Below are positions 17,085 to 26,000 of a DNA stretch of 33,782 nt, piece by piece. Source of the stretch: Bacillota bacterium (lineage in GTDB: Bacteria; Bacillota_I; Bacilli_A; Erysipelotrichales; Coprobacillaceae); the NCBI GenBank assembly GCA_030540195.1, contig JAUNWT010000017.1:1-33782 (forward strand), written 5' to 3'. Numbering within the stretch: position 1 is the stretch's first letter; each line of letters begins with the position of its first letter. The translations under genes were made by a program, and so were the position numbers. The notes beneath the pieces were generated by a model that was given only the letters and a program-made list of their open reading frames with translations, searched no databases and was not told where the DNA came from.

Positions 17085-18176
17085 ATGGGGAAGATTGTTA
17101 TAAAGAGAAGTTCGAAGAAAAATATAATTACTAATAAATTGTTTAAAGAAGAAGTGATTGATGAATATCAATTAGAATCTATTAAACAAGATGATATGAA
17201 TGTTTTTTATTCAGTAGATAAGGCAAAGATGTCAAAGAAATTAAAAGTTGTTGTACAAGAAGGACAAGATTTAAATAATGTTATTCGAAATATGAGTAAT
17301 GTTAGATATTTTGTTGATTTAATTAATCGAATGATTTTTATTATTGATTATTGTAAACAACTGAATCAAAGTACGGATAATTTAGAAGTACATAGAGATT
17401 ATATTTTTGTTGGAGAATATATAAATGAAATGAAATTTATTTATTGGCCAATCAAGAATCCAAAGCCACAAAATAATATTTGTAATTTGTTTAGAGGAAT
17501 TGCAATGGCTTTAAATCCTGCAGAAAGTATTATTTATAAACAATATGTTGATTTCTTTGATGATATTCAATATTTTGACTACAACAAATTTAAAAATATG
17601 ATTAAAGATTTTAAGAATATGGATGATTATCTAAATGCTCGTGAAATAAAAGAAGAACCTGTAAATCATGTAAATACAGATAATAATGGGGGAAGATCTC
17701 TTGATTTTTCTAGAGTACAAGAAACAACACAACAAGATGATATTATTGCTCATGGATCTAAAAGATTAAATACTCAACAAGATACAACATTATTGAATGC
17801 ACCAAATAATAATCAAGCAACAACAGTTTTAGGTGCTAATGATGGAACAACTGTATTAGGAGCACAAGATTTTAATCAAATGAATTATCCTTATTTAATA
17901 AGAACAATGAATAATGAAAGAATTGATATTAATAAGCCTATTTTTAGGATTGGAAAAGAAAAACAATACGTTGATTATTTTATTTCTTCTAATCCAGCAA
18001 TTAGTAGAAGTCATTGTGATATTGTTGAAAAAAATAATCATTATTATGTAATAGATCGTAATTCAACAAATCATACCTATGTAAATGATGTTGTTATTAC
18101 TCCAGAAAATGAAGTTGAATTATTTTCTGGAACAAAATTAAAACTCGCTAATGAAGAATTTATTTTCTATATGTAA
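17085..18176 (+). CDS. Second DUF6382-like/FHA protein with TTVL linker motifs
   Basis: The start is ATG 17085, with GAGG (17075-17078) at 6 nt. The in-frame TTG at 17073 overlaps that site and is rejected. The protein has 363 residues. Residues 1-190 are a DUF6382-like region matching the operon A paralogue in layout. A disordered Asn/Gln-rich linker (about 190-268) carries TTLL (234-237), TTVL (246-249) and TTVL (255-258). The C-terminal FHA domain has RIGK (288-291), SRSH (307-310) and NSTNHTYVN (326-334), with His in place of the usual Gly. A threonine with a hydrophobic residue at +3 is a classic FHA ligand once phosphorylated, so the linker may be a kinase target that binds FHA domains. 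It heads the operon with the phosphatase and kinase. Confidence 0.8.
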   Translation: MGKIVIKRSSKKNIITNKLFKEEVIDEYQLESIKQDDMNVFYSVDKAKMSKKLKVVVQEGQDLNNVIRNMSNVRYFVDLINRMIFIIDYCKQLNQSTDNLEVHRDYIFVGEYINEMKFIYWPIKNPKPQNNICNLFRGIAMALNPAESIIYKQYVDFFDDIQYFDYNKFKNMIKDFKNMDDYLNAREIKEEPVNHVNTDNNGGRSLDFSRVQETTQQDDIIAHGSKRLNTQQDTTLLNAPNNNQATTVLGANDGTTVLGAQDFNQMNYPYLIRTMNNERIDINKPIFRIGKEKQYVDYFISSNPAISRSHCDIVEKNNHYYVIDRNSTNHTYVNDVVITPENEVELFSGTKLKLANEEFIFYM

Positions 18177-18187
18177 GGAGAAAAAAG

Positions 18188-18964
18188 ATGATGAATTATG
18201 TATCAACATATTATACGGATATTGGAATAAAAAAGAGTACAAATCAAGATAGTGTTCTTATAAAAAAAGCCAAGACAAGCATTGGAAATATTGCCATGGC
18301 AGTTATCTGCGATGGAATGGGTGGTCTTGCTAAAGGAGAAGTTGCCAGTGCGAGTGTTATTCAAATGCTTAATGAATGGTTTAATAATGATTTGAAACAA
18401 ATGATGCAAAATACACATTTTTCTTTATCTCTTGTATCTTCTAAAATAGGCGATTTGATTAGAGAAAAAAATACAAGAATCCTTCAATATGGAAAAGAAA
18501 ATAATATTAATTTAGGGACAACTATTACAATGCTATTTATCTATGAAAAAGAATATATGTTTTTTCATGTAGGAGATTCTAGATTATATAAATTATCTAA
18601 TACTATACAACAATTAACACATGATCATACACTTGTACAAAAAGAAGTAAATGAAGGAAAACTAACAAAGGAACAGGCAGAGGTTGATCCAAGAAAAAGT
18701 ATTTTATTACAATGTGTTGGAGCTTCTAAAGTTGTGACACCACAAATTGGATATGGAAGTATAGAAAACAAGGATTTATTTCTATTATGTTCAGATGGGT
18801 TTAGACATTGTATTTCAGAAAACGAAATTTATACAAGTTTAATTCAAGGAAATAATGCACAAGAATTAAAGAATAGTTTGTATCAACTCACAAATAAAAA
18901 TATGCAATTAGGTGAAGAAGATAATATTACATCAATTGCAGTTAAAGTCTTTATGGAGGATTAG
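18188..18964 (+). CDS. PP2C-family Ser/Thr protein phosphatase
   Basis: A 258-residue cytoplasmic, metal-dependent phosphatase of the PrpC/Stp1 type. Motifs in order are TNQD (18-21), CDGMGG (41-46), a GTTIT segment, HVGDSRLYKL, LTHDHTL, LCSDGF and EDNITS near the end. The aspartates that bind the two metal ions are all present. It should reverse phosphorylation by the kinase encoded next, whose gene starts 1 nt after its stop. The ATG is preceded by AAGGAG with 7-nt spacing. Confidence 0.93.
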   Translation: MMNYVSTYYTDIGIKKSTNQDSVLIKKAKTSIGNIAMAVICDGMGGLAKGEVASASVIQMLNEWFNNDLKQMMQNTHFSLSLVSSKIGDLIREKNTRILQYGKENNINLGTTITMLFIYEKEYMFFHVGDSRLYKLSNTIQQLTHDHTLVQKEVNEGKLTKEQAEVDPRKSILLQCVGASKVVTPQIGYGSIENKDLFLLCSDGFRHCISENEIYTSLIQGNNAQELKNSLYQLTNKNMQLGEEDNITSIAVKVFMED

Positions 18965-18965
18965 T

Positions 18966-20666
18966 ATGGCTCAAATAGGTGATGTTATTGATGGAAAATA
19001 TAAAATCTTAACACAAATAGGTGCAGGTGGAATGTCTAAAGTCTATCTAGCCATGGATAGTCGTTTAAATAAACAATGGGCAGTAAAAGAATTAGAAAAA
19101 CGTGCGCATGATAAAAATAATGATGTTGTTATTCAAAGTGCAATTGCCGAAGCAGGGATGATGAAAAAATTAGATCATCCTAACTTACCAAGAATTGTTG
19201 ATATCATTGATGAAGAAAATGTAATCTATGTTGTTATGGATTATATTGAAGGTGAACCTTTAGATAAAATATTGGAAGAATACGGTGCTCAACCTCAAGA
19301 TTTAGTTATTGAATGGGCAAAACAATTATGTGAAGTGCTTATGTATTTACATAATCGCAAACCACCTATAATTTATCGTGATATGAAGCCAGGGAATGTT
19401 ATGTTAAAACCTGACGGAAATTTAAAATTGATTGACTTTGGAATTGCTAGAGAATATAAGGAACAAAACTTAGCAGATACACAATGTTTAGGAACAAGAG
19501 GATATGCTGCTCCTGAACAATATGGTGGAAAAGGACAAACTGATCAAAGAACAGATATTTTCTGTTTAGGAGTTACTATTTATCATTTAGTAACAGGGAA
19601 GAACCCAGCTGAACCACCTTATGAAATCTATCCAATTAGAAAATGGAATCCAGCGTTATCAAGTGGTTTAGAAAGAATTGTAGATAAATGTACACAATTA
19701 AACCCTGAAGATAGATATCAATCATGTGAAGAATTACTTTATGCTTTGAATCATTATAATGAAATTGATGAAGAATACCGTAATACACAAAAAAATAAAG
19801 TTAAGAAATTTGCGACATCAGCAATTATTTCTCTTATTTGTTTTGTAATTAGTTTGGGAACATTTATTGGAAAGAATGTTATCAATGGAAATGATTACGA
19901 TGAAAATATTTCATTAGCTGAAAAATCAAGTGATCAAGATTCAAAAGAAAATTATTATGAAAAAGCAATAGAAGTTTATCCTGATAGAACAGGTGGGTAT
20001 CTCGGTTTAGTCAATACATATAAAAGTGATAATAGTTTTGATGAAAACGAAGAAGCTCGTTTCAAAAAAATTATTAATACAAATTTAGCTACAGTAAAAA
20101 AAGCAGATGATTATGGTGAACTTGCTTTTGAAATTGGAAAGCTTTATTGGTATTACTATGATTATGGTAATAATACAGATAATACAACACGTAGTAAAAG
20201 TGCTGCACAATGGTTTAAAGATGCAAAATCTTCTTTAGAAGAAGGTACTGATGAACAAAAGATGGCAGAAGTGTATGAAGCTATTGGTAATTTTAATAAT
20301 ACAGTTACTATTAATATAGAAGAAGCAAATGATAAAGGGATGTATAAGCCTTATTTTAAAAACTTATCTCAACTTATTAAAATGATGAAAAATAGTAAAG
20401 AACAAGAAAAAGTGAAATTAGAATTGTATAATCTAACTATTTCCGCAATTGAAAATTATGCACGAAAATTTAAGAATGATGGTATAAGTCAAGCAAAATT
20501 ACAAGCGTTATATGATGATGTTGTTAAAGGAGTCAATAAGATTCAAACGACAACAGATGATAACACAGATAAAATTTACTTATTGAAAAATGAAATTCTT
20601 GGAAAAATTCCAGGATGTCAAGATTCTATAACAAATGCTTATAGACCATCTATGGAGGAAGAATAA
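18966..20666 (+). CDS. Membrane Ser/Thr protein kinase with helical extracytoplasmic domain
   Basis: The start is ATG 18966, 5 nt after GGAGGA; longer frames lack a ribosome site. The protein has 566 residues. Residues 1-265 are a complete Hanks-type kinase: glycine loop GAGGMSKVYLA (19-29), K41, YRD (137-139) with N144, DFG (157-159) and APE (182-184). One membrane span lies at 282-302. The remaining 264 residues outside are helical and TPR-like, and no PASTA repeats are seen, unlike PrkC/PknB. The layout of kinase fold, single span and helical outer domain is that of EssB/YukC, whose kinase fold is inactive. It probably phosphorylates the TT[VIL]L proteins of this operon. Confidence 0.9.
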   Translation: MAQIGDVIDGKYKILTQIGAGGMSKVYLAMDSRLNKQWAVKELEKRAHDKNNDVVIQSAIAEAGMMKKLDHPNLPRIVDIIDEENVIYVVMDYIEGEPLDKILEEYGAQPQDLVIEWAKQLCEVLMYLHNRKPPIIYRDMKPGNVMLKPDGNLKLIDFGIAREYKEQNLADTQCLGTRGYAAPEQYGGKGQTDQRTDIFCLGVTIYHLVTGKNPAEPPYEIYPIRKWNPALSSGLERIVDKCTQLNPEDRYQSCEELLYALNHYNEIDEEYRNTQKNKVKKFATSAIISLICFVISLGTFIGKNVINGNDYDENISLAEKSSDQDSKENYYEKAIEVYPDRTGGYLGLVNTYKSDNSFDENEEARFKKIINTNLATVKKADDYGELAFEIGKLYWYYYDYGNNTDNTTRSKSAAQWFKDAKSSLEEGTDEQKMAEVYEAIGNFNNTVTINIEEANDKGMYKPYFKNLSQLIKMMKNSKEQEKVKLELYNLTISAIENYARKFKNDGISQAKLQALYDDVVKGVNKIQTTTDDNTDKIYLLKNEILGKIPGCQDSITNAYRPSMEEE

Positions 20667-20667
20667 T

Positions 20668-21141
20668 ATGAGTGCACAATTATTAGGAACAATCTCTATT
20701 ATCTTTTTAGGATTAGGAATTCTATTTCTGCTTGTTAGTGTTTATGTTTTTATTAAATATAGAATTAAAGATGTTATAAATGATTTAAATGGAAAAACGG
20801 CTCAAAGAGAAATTGAAAAGATTAGAGAAGAAAATAAAGGAATGAGTAAGTCATTTAAAACAGATAAATTTAATAGTTTAAGAGGAAAAAGAACTAAAAA
20901 GATTGATGTTAATCAAACAGTAGAAATCAAAAAAGAAAATGCTATACCGAATGTAAATGAAAGTACAACGATTCTTAATACAAGTAATGAAACAACATTA
21001 TTAGTAGATGAAGAAGGAACAACACTTTTAAATACGATGGGAACAGAAGAATTATCAACTAGTGATAATGAAGAAATACGTTCTATTCATTTTGAAGTCA
21101 TTGAAACGCAAATGTTTATTCAAACAAATGAGTTTATTTAA
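20668..21141 (+). CDS. Single-span membrane protein with TT[IL]L phospho-motif tail
   Basis: The start is ATG 20668, directly after the kinase stop, with GGAGG at 9 nt; an in-frame upstream ATG (20635) inside the kinase gene is not supported. The protein has 157 residues: a membrane helix at about 6-30, a basic cytoplasmic stretch (30-80) and an acidic, Thr-rich tail. The tail carries TTIL (100-103), TTLL (109-112) and TTLL (118-121). These repeat the linker motifs of the FHA protein at the head of the operon. I know no family. It looks like a membrane-anchored, kinase-controlled scaffold that would recruit FHA-domain proteins, including EssC. Confidence 0.75.
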   Translation: MSAQLLGTISIIFLGLGILFLLVSVYVFIKYRIKDVINDLNGKTAQREIEKIREENKGMSKSFKTDKFNSLRGKRTKKIDVNQTVEIKKENAIPNVNESTTILNTSNETTLLVDEEGTTLLNTMGTEELSTSDNEEIRSIHFEVIETQMFIQTNEFI

Positions 21142-21192
21142 GGAATAGATAAAAATTACAAATAGCTTAAAATAAAAAACGGGAGAGTAAGA

Positions 21193-22311
21193 ATGGAAAA
21201 AAAGAAAAAAATAATAATAGCAAGTGTTATTGCTGTTATTGCAATTGTTATTTCTTTAGTATTTGTATTTAATAATTCAAATACTAAGACAAATTCGAAT
21301 ACTTATGAAACTAAAATAAAAGAAGCACAAAAATATGCAAAGAAAAAGAATTATGAAAAAGCAGAAAGTTGTTATTTAGAAGCAATCGAAATTGATGAAA
21401 AGAAAAAAACAGCTTATTTAGAATTGTCAGATGTTTATGTAAGTGATGAAAAAAAAGATCAAGCAGTTTCAATCCTTAAAGAAGGATTAGAAAAAGTTTC
21501 TGAAAAAGATCAAAAGTATTTAAATGAAAAATTAGATCAATTTATTGCTAAATCTGTTAAATTTGAAGTGATTTCAAATAATGATGCAGATTCTACAGAA
21601 TATGGACATATTCAAGGAATAAATAGTAAAAACGAAGTTGTTTGGGAATATAAAACAGAAAATCATACAACTGCAGATGATGGTTCTGTAGGTGAAATAG
21701 GTATTTATAAAGATACGTATTATTTTAATGATTATGGAACAGTAACTGTATTAAGTTTAGCTGATGGAAAGGTTCAATGGACAAACAGTGATTTTGGAGG
21801 AATGAACGAAAAAGAAACAGCTGCTTTTGATAGCCAAGGTACAGTTTATCTAGGTTCATACCATGGACCAGAGTTTATTGCAATTGATCGTAATGGACAA
21901 ACACTTAAAGTTATCGATTATTTTAGTGGTAGCTTCTATGGAATTTCTAAATTTGAAGTTTCTGGTAATAAACTTTACATAGATTTTGAAGGTTGTGATG
22001 ACTATACAATGGAGGATTCATGTAGGATAGCAATGAATTTAAATGACTATACATACACTATTGGTGATAAACAAATACCTGGTCAATTTACAAAAGCCCA
22101 ATTAGATCAATTAAAGAAGGATTTAGGAGTACCAGATGATCTAGATGTAACTTTAAATCAAGATAATAAGCCTTCTTATTGGGAAACAGGTGAATCATGG
22201 TGTTTGGGTGTTTATTTCCAACATAATGGTCAAACTGTAGCCGGAGCTATGGTTGATCTTGAAACAGCTGAACCAGCGCATGATATTTTAGGATATAGTG
22301 ACGATTATTAA
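21193..22311 (+). CDS. Membrane-anchored TPR / PQQ-propeller-like protein
   Basis: A 372-residue protein with an N-terminal signal anchor (about 6-26). Two TPR-like helical pairs follow (about 37-115; YAKKKNYEKAESCYLEAIEI). Residues of about 120-372 contain beta-propeller-type motifs of the PQQ/quinoprotein kind (GTVTVLSLADGKVQW, GTVYLGSYHG, IAIDRNGQTLKV). The bulk should lie outside the membrane. It is the last gene of operon B, with a GGGAG ribosome site. It may bind the kinase's outer domain or the envelope, but nothing in the sequence proves it. Confidence 0.72.
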   Translation: MEKKKKIIIASVIAVIAIVISLVFVFNNSNTKTNSNTYETKIKEAQKYAKKKNYEKAESCYLEAIEIDEKKKTAYLELSDVYVSDEKKDQAVSILKEGLEKVSEKDQKYLNEKLDQFIAKSVKFEVISNNDADSTEYGHIQGINSKNEVVWEYKTENHTTADDGSVGEIGIYKDTYYFNDYGTVTVLSLADGKVQWTNSDFGGMNEKETAAFDSQGTVYLGSYHGPEFIAIDRNGQTLKVIDYFSGSFYGISKFEVSGNKLYIDFEGCDDYTMEDSCRIAMNLNDYTYTIGDKQIPGQFTKAQLDQLKKDLGVPDDLDVTLNQDNKPSYWETGESWCLGVYFQHNGQTVAGAMVDLETAEPAHDILGYSDDY

Positions 22312-22350
22312 AATTCTATATGAATTTAATATTTTAAACAATGTATTTAA

Positions 22351-22397
22351 AAAGATGGTAATTTTGAAAGATGGTAATTTTGTTATCATCTTTTTTT
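22351..22397 (+). terminator. Terminator of operon B with duplicated left arm
   Basis: The 16-nt unit AAAGATGGTAATTTTG occurs twice in tandem (22351-22366 and 22367-22382). Its AAAGATGGTAA pairs with TTATCATCTTT (22383-22393), followed by T residues. Either copy can form the stem. Confidence 0.75.
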
Positions 22398-22402
22398 ATG
22401 GT

Positions 22403-22444
22403 ATAAAAAAAGGAATGAGTCTATCTCATAGACTACAGACCTTT
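22403..22444 (-). terminator. Terminator of the Xre gene (minus strand)
   Basis: AGTCTAT (22418-22424) and ATAGACT (22428-22434) form a hairpin, extended by AAAGG/CCTTT (22409-22413 with 22440-22444). On the minus strand a T run follows. Confidence 0.65.
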
Positions 22445-22472
22445 AAAATTTAATAATTTATATCTTGTATAA

Positions 22473-22817
22473 TTAGGAAGCTTTTTTATGGGCATCAATA
22501 TAATATTGTGCAATATAGTAACATAATTCAGCAAATGATTTTTGATCATCTTGGGGTAAGTTGCTTAAATCCAATCCTAAGTTTGAAATCATTTCAGTAT
22601 TTTTAATGGCTAGATCTCCTTTTATAAGATCATCTACACCAACATTTAAGCTATTTGCTATAGCAACAATTGTGTCTAGACTTGGAATAGATTGAGCTCT
22701 TTCAATCTTTCCAAGAAAGTTACTACTAATATCACATTTTTCAGAGAGTTGCTCGATGGTTAATTTTTGTTTTTTTCTTAATATACGTATGTTTTTTCCT
22801 AGTTCCTTGTAGTTCAT
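22473..22817 (-). CDS. Xre-family helix-turn-helix regulator
   Basis: A 114-residue protein with an N-terminal lambda-repressor-like HTH (LGKNIRILRKKQKLTIEQLS, then ISSNFLGKIERAQSIPS) and a short C-terminal helical segment, probably for dimerisation (about 80-114). The frame extends back to 22910, but AAAGGAG lies 7 nt before the ATG at 22817, which is taken as the start. It is divergent from the Ig-like surface protein gene. Boxes TAGTACAT and GGAC shared by its own promoter, the surface gene promoter and the secretion operon suggest that it controls all three and itself. Confidence 0.85.
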   Translation of the reverse strand: MNYKELGKNIRILRKKQKLTIEQLSEKCDISSNFLGKIERAQSIPSLDTIVAIANSLNVGVDDLIKGDLAIKNTEMISNLGLDLSNLPQDDQKSFAELCYYIAQYYIDAHKKAS

Positions 22818-22836
22818 AAATTGACTCCTTTCTTTA

Positions 22837-22883
22837 AAATAGTACATTTTTGCAACAATTATTAAAGAAACTAGAAGTCCTAT
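22837..22883 (-). promoter_or_regulatory. Putative autoregulatory region of the Xre gene
   Basis: Contains AAATAGTACATTTTT (22837-22851), identical to 2975-2989 before operon A, and AGTCCTAT (22876-22883), also found at 3024-3031. On the minus strand TACTAT within the first box could act as a -10. Confidence 0.42.
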
Positions 22884-22951
22884 AAGTGCTTGATAATCCT
22901 TAAAATGCAATTTTTTGCGATATAATGGGCAAAAATGTAAAAAGGGACATA

Positions 22952-22992
22952 TAGTACATAATGTTGACTAAAAAACTTATTTTTTGTAAAAT
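22952..22992 (+). promoter_or_regulatory. Promoter and shared box of the Ig-protein gene
   Basis: TTGACT (22964-22969), 17-nt spacer and TAAAAT (22987-22992). TAGTACAT (22952-22959) lies just upstream, and AAAGGGACATAT sits at the same distance from the -35 as AAAAGGACTTAT before operon A. The 57 nt between -10 and start are AT-rich. Confidence 0.6.
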
Positions 22993-23049
22993 TATGTTGT
23001 ATTATCGATTAAATATGTTTTTTTATTTAATAAGTGAGGAGGGGAAAAA

Positions 23050-26000
23050 ATGATAAAAAACCATATTAAGAAATTGTTATCATGTATGGTTGTTTTAGCA
23101 ATGGTTTTGAGTACATTAATGTATTCAAATGTTGATGCCGTTGATGAAGGAAAACAATTAATGATACAAGTTCTTAACAATGTTGCAACAGAGTCATCTG
23201 AAAAAGTCATTAGCGTTGGAATTTATCAAAATGAGACAGATGAAGATTCAATTTTGACTCAAAAATTATCAGATAATGATATTGCAACATTTGATTTAGA
23301 TGCTTCGATTACAGGAGAAGTATTTATTAAATTGTTATCTGATGGTTCAACGAATAGTACTATAGATGAATTCAAATATAGTATTACCGATGATTCAAAT
23401 AAACAATATTGTGTTTATAACCTTACAGATAAGAGCTTCACAACTGACAAAAAGCTTACACCAAGTATGTTATTTGAAAAAGATTCTTTAACAGTACAAT
23501 ATGGCGATGATGTTACTAATGACTTAACTACAAATGTAACAGTAAGTTATGAAAGTAACAATGATGATGTGGCAACTGTTGATGAAAACACAGGAAAAGT
23601 AACTACTGTCAAACCTGGTGAAGCTAAAATTACAGCAAAAGTTAATGATGAAGATTTTGAAAATATAGAAGCTTCATATTCTTTAACTGTTACAAAAAGA
23701 GACGCTGGTATGCAATTTGCAGATAGCATGGGTATTGCAAATGGTGAAAAAACAATTGAAAGAATTAAGGGTACTTTAAAAAATGAAGTTGTATTTAACA
23801 AAGAATTAGAAAAAGCACCTAAAGTTACTTATGAAAGTTCTGCACCAGCTGTAGCAAAAATTGATGCATCTACAGGTGACGTTGAACTATTAAAAAATGG
23901 TAAAACAACAATCACAGCAACATTGGTAGGAGACGATTACTATAACACTGATTCAAAAAGTTATATTTTGAATGTTGTAAAAAAAGATGATGAATCGCAT
24001 TTTGCAAATGTAAAAGTAGATGGAGTTGATCAAACTTTATCAGAAAACAATGATCCAATTGAGTTGGTTAAAATTACAAATGCAGCTACTGTATCTAATC
24101 TAAATATTGAATATAGTATTGATGGTGGACAAACATGGGATTCACAAGTTCCTACTGAAAATAAAATGGGTAAATATGATGTAACTGTAAGATTAAGTGA
24201 TGATGATTATGTTTGTGTTAAACCACCAGTGACATCTATTTTAAGAGAACAACAAAAGATTGTCTTAAAACATGATAAAAATATCTCATTAAATGAAGAT
24301 GGTACTTTTGATGCAGAATATGATAAAACAAGTTCTAAAGTATTTGGTGATATTGCTTATAAATCAAATAAGGAAAATGTTGCATCAGTTGATGAAAATG
24401 GAAAAGTTTCATTTGTAAGTTTTGGTGATGCAACTATTACACTATCAGTAGATAAAGTTACTGATGATACCAACAAATTATATTATGATTCTGCTGAGGA
24501 AACATATAATGTTACATGTTTAGAATTAAAAGATGAAGATGTACAAAATGCCTTTACGATTTATTCTAATTATCAAGAAGGTCAAGAAAATCAAGAAGCA
24601 TATTTAAAAAACAATACATTCTATGGGAAAGATTCTATTACTATCGTATGTAATGATGGTTACTCTATTACAGATGCTAGTACTTTAGGATTCAGAAAAT
24701 GGACAAACTCAATTACATATACAGTTGATAAGAGTGATGTTCAACTTAGAGTAAAAAATAAAAATGGAGTAACATCAAGAATTAAAAATATTTCTCATTA
24801 TTTAAAAATGGACGGAGATATTAAGTTTGATGTAGATAGTACTGCTCCTTATATTGATGGAAAAAGTATTAATATTGTTAAAAAAGATGAAAATAAAATT
24901 CTAAGATTCTTTACATTTGGATTATTCGGTAATGGTAGTCTTACTATTAAAGTTCCAGCTGTTGATGAAGAATCTGGATATGCAAAAGCAGTATTATACG
25001 AAAATAAAGATGGAAAATATAATCAATTAAAAGAATGCAATGTTGATGAAGAATCTGGTTTAGCAACATTTGAATTAAATCCAAATGTAAAATATCCAGC
25101 ATTATATTTAAAATTAATTGATCATGTTGGTAATGAATCTAAAGAAATTTTAATTAATCATGAAAATACAAAATTAGCTAATTGGAATGGTGTATTTAAT
25201 TTAGAAACAAATAAACCTGAATTAGAAAACATCCAATTATCTAAAGAAGATTATCAAGATTCAAATTCTAAAAAATGGTATAACAACCAAAATAAAGACG
25301 GTCTTCCAACTGTAGCATTTGATGCAAAAGATGTAGATTCAGGATTATATGCTGTTAAAGTAACAGTAAATGGTACTGTTTTAAAAGGAAATGTAAACCA
25401 TGATACATCAATTGATGTAAATGGTAATACTAAAGTAGAAGATGATAGTGATGATTATTTATTTGATTTTAGAGATGTTGAACAACCAGATGTTAAGAAC
25501 TTTAAAGTTAATTTAAATGATTATCAAAATATGATTAGTTATTCAAAAGAAGATGGCAAGATCTACGTTGATTCAGCTAAAGGTGAATATAATGTTTCTA
25601 TTACTGTTTATGATAAAGCAGGTAATGTTGAAACAAAAGATGTAACATTCTATGAAGATATTACTTCTCCAGAAATTACTTCTATGAAATTTACAAATAA
25701 GGCTGGAAGTAGTAAGGAAGATGCTACAAATGTTGTTGCCTTAATGCAAGATAATAAGGTTTATGGTTATTTCTTTAATGAAGATACAACTGTAACTATT
25801 ACTGCAAATGATTTTTCTGATGAAAAATCTTCTTCTGGATTAAATAAAATTTATTATAAGTTAGTTAAAAAAGGTGAAAAATTTGATGAAACTGATTTAA
25901 CTAAATATGATAGTAAAGTAGTAAGTAATGGACAAATTCAATTTACTGTTTCTAAAGGATTTAAAGGTCAACTTTATGCTTATGTTGATGATCATGTTGG

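Noticed and set aside
18912-18965. Longer kinase start overlapping the phosphatase gene
   Set aside because: No ribosome site, the extra residues are unlike a kinase N-terminus, and GGAGGA is well placed for 18966.
22818-22910. N-terminal extension of the Xre regulator starting at 22910
   Set aside because: The extension is hydrophobic and unlike the family, overlaps the promoter boxes, and a good AAAGGAG site serves the ATG at 22817.
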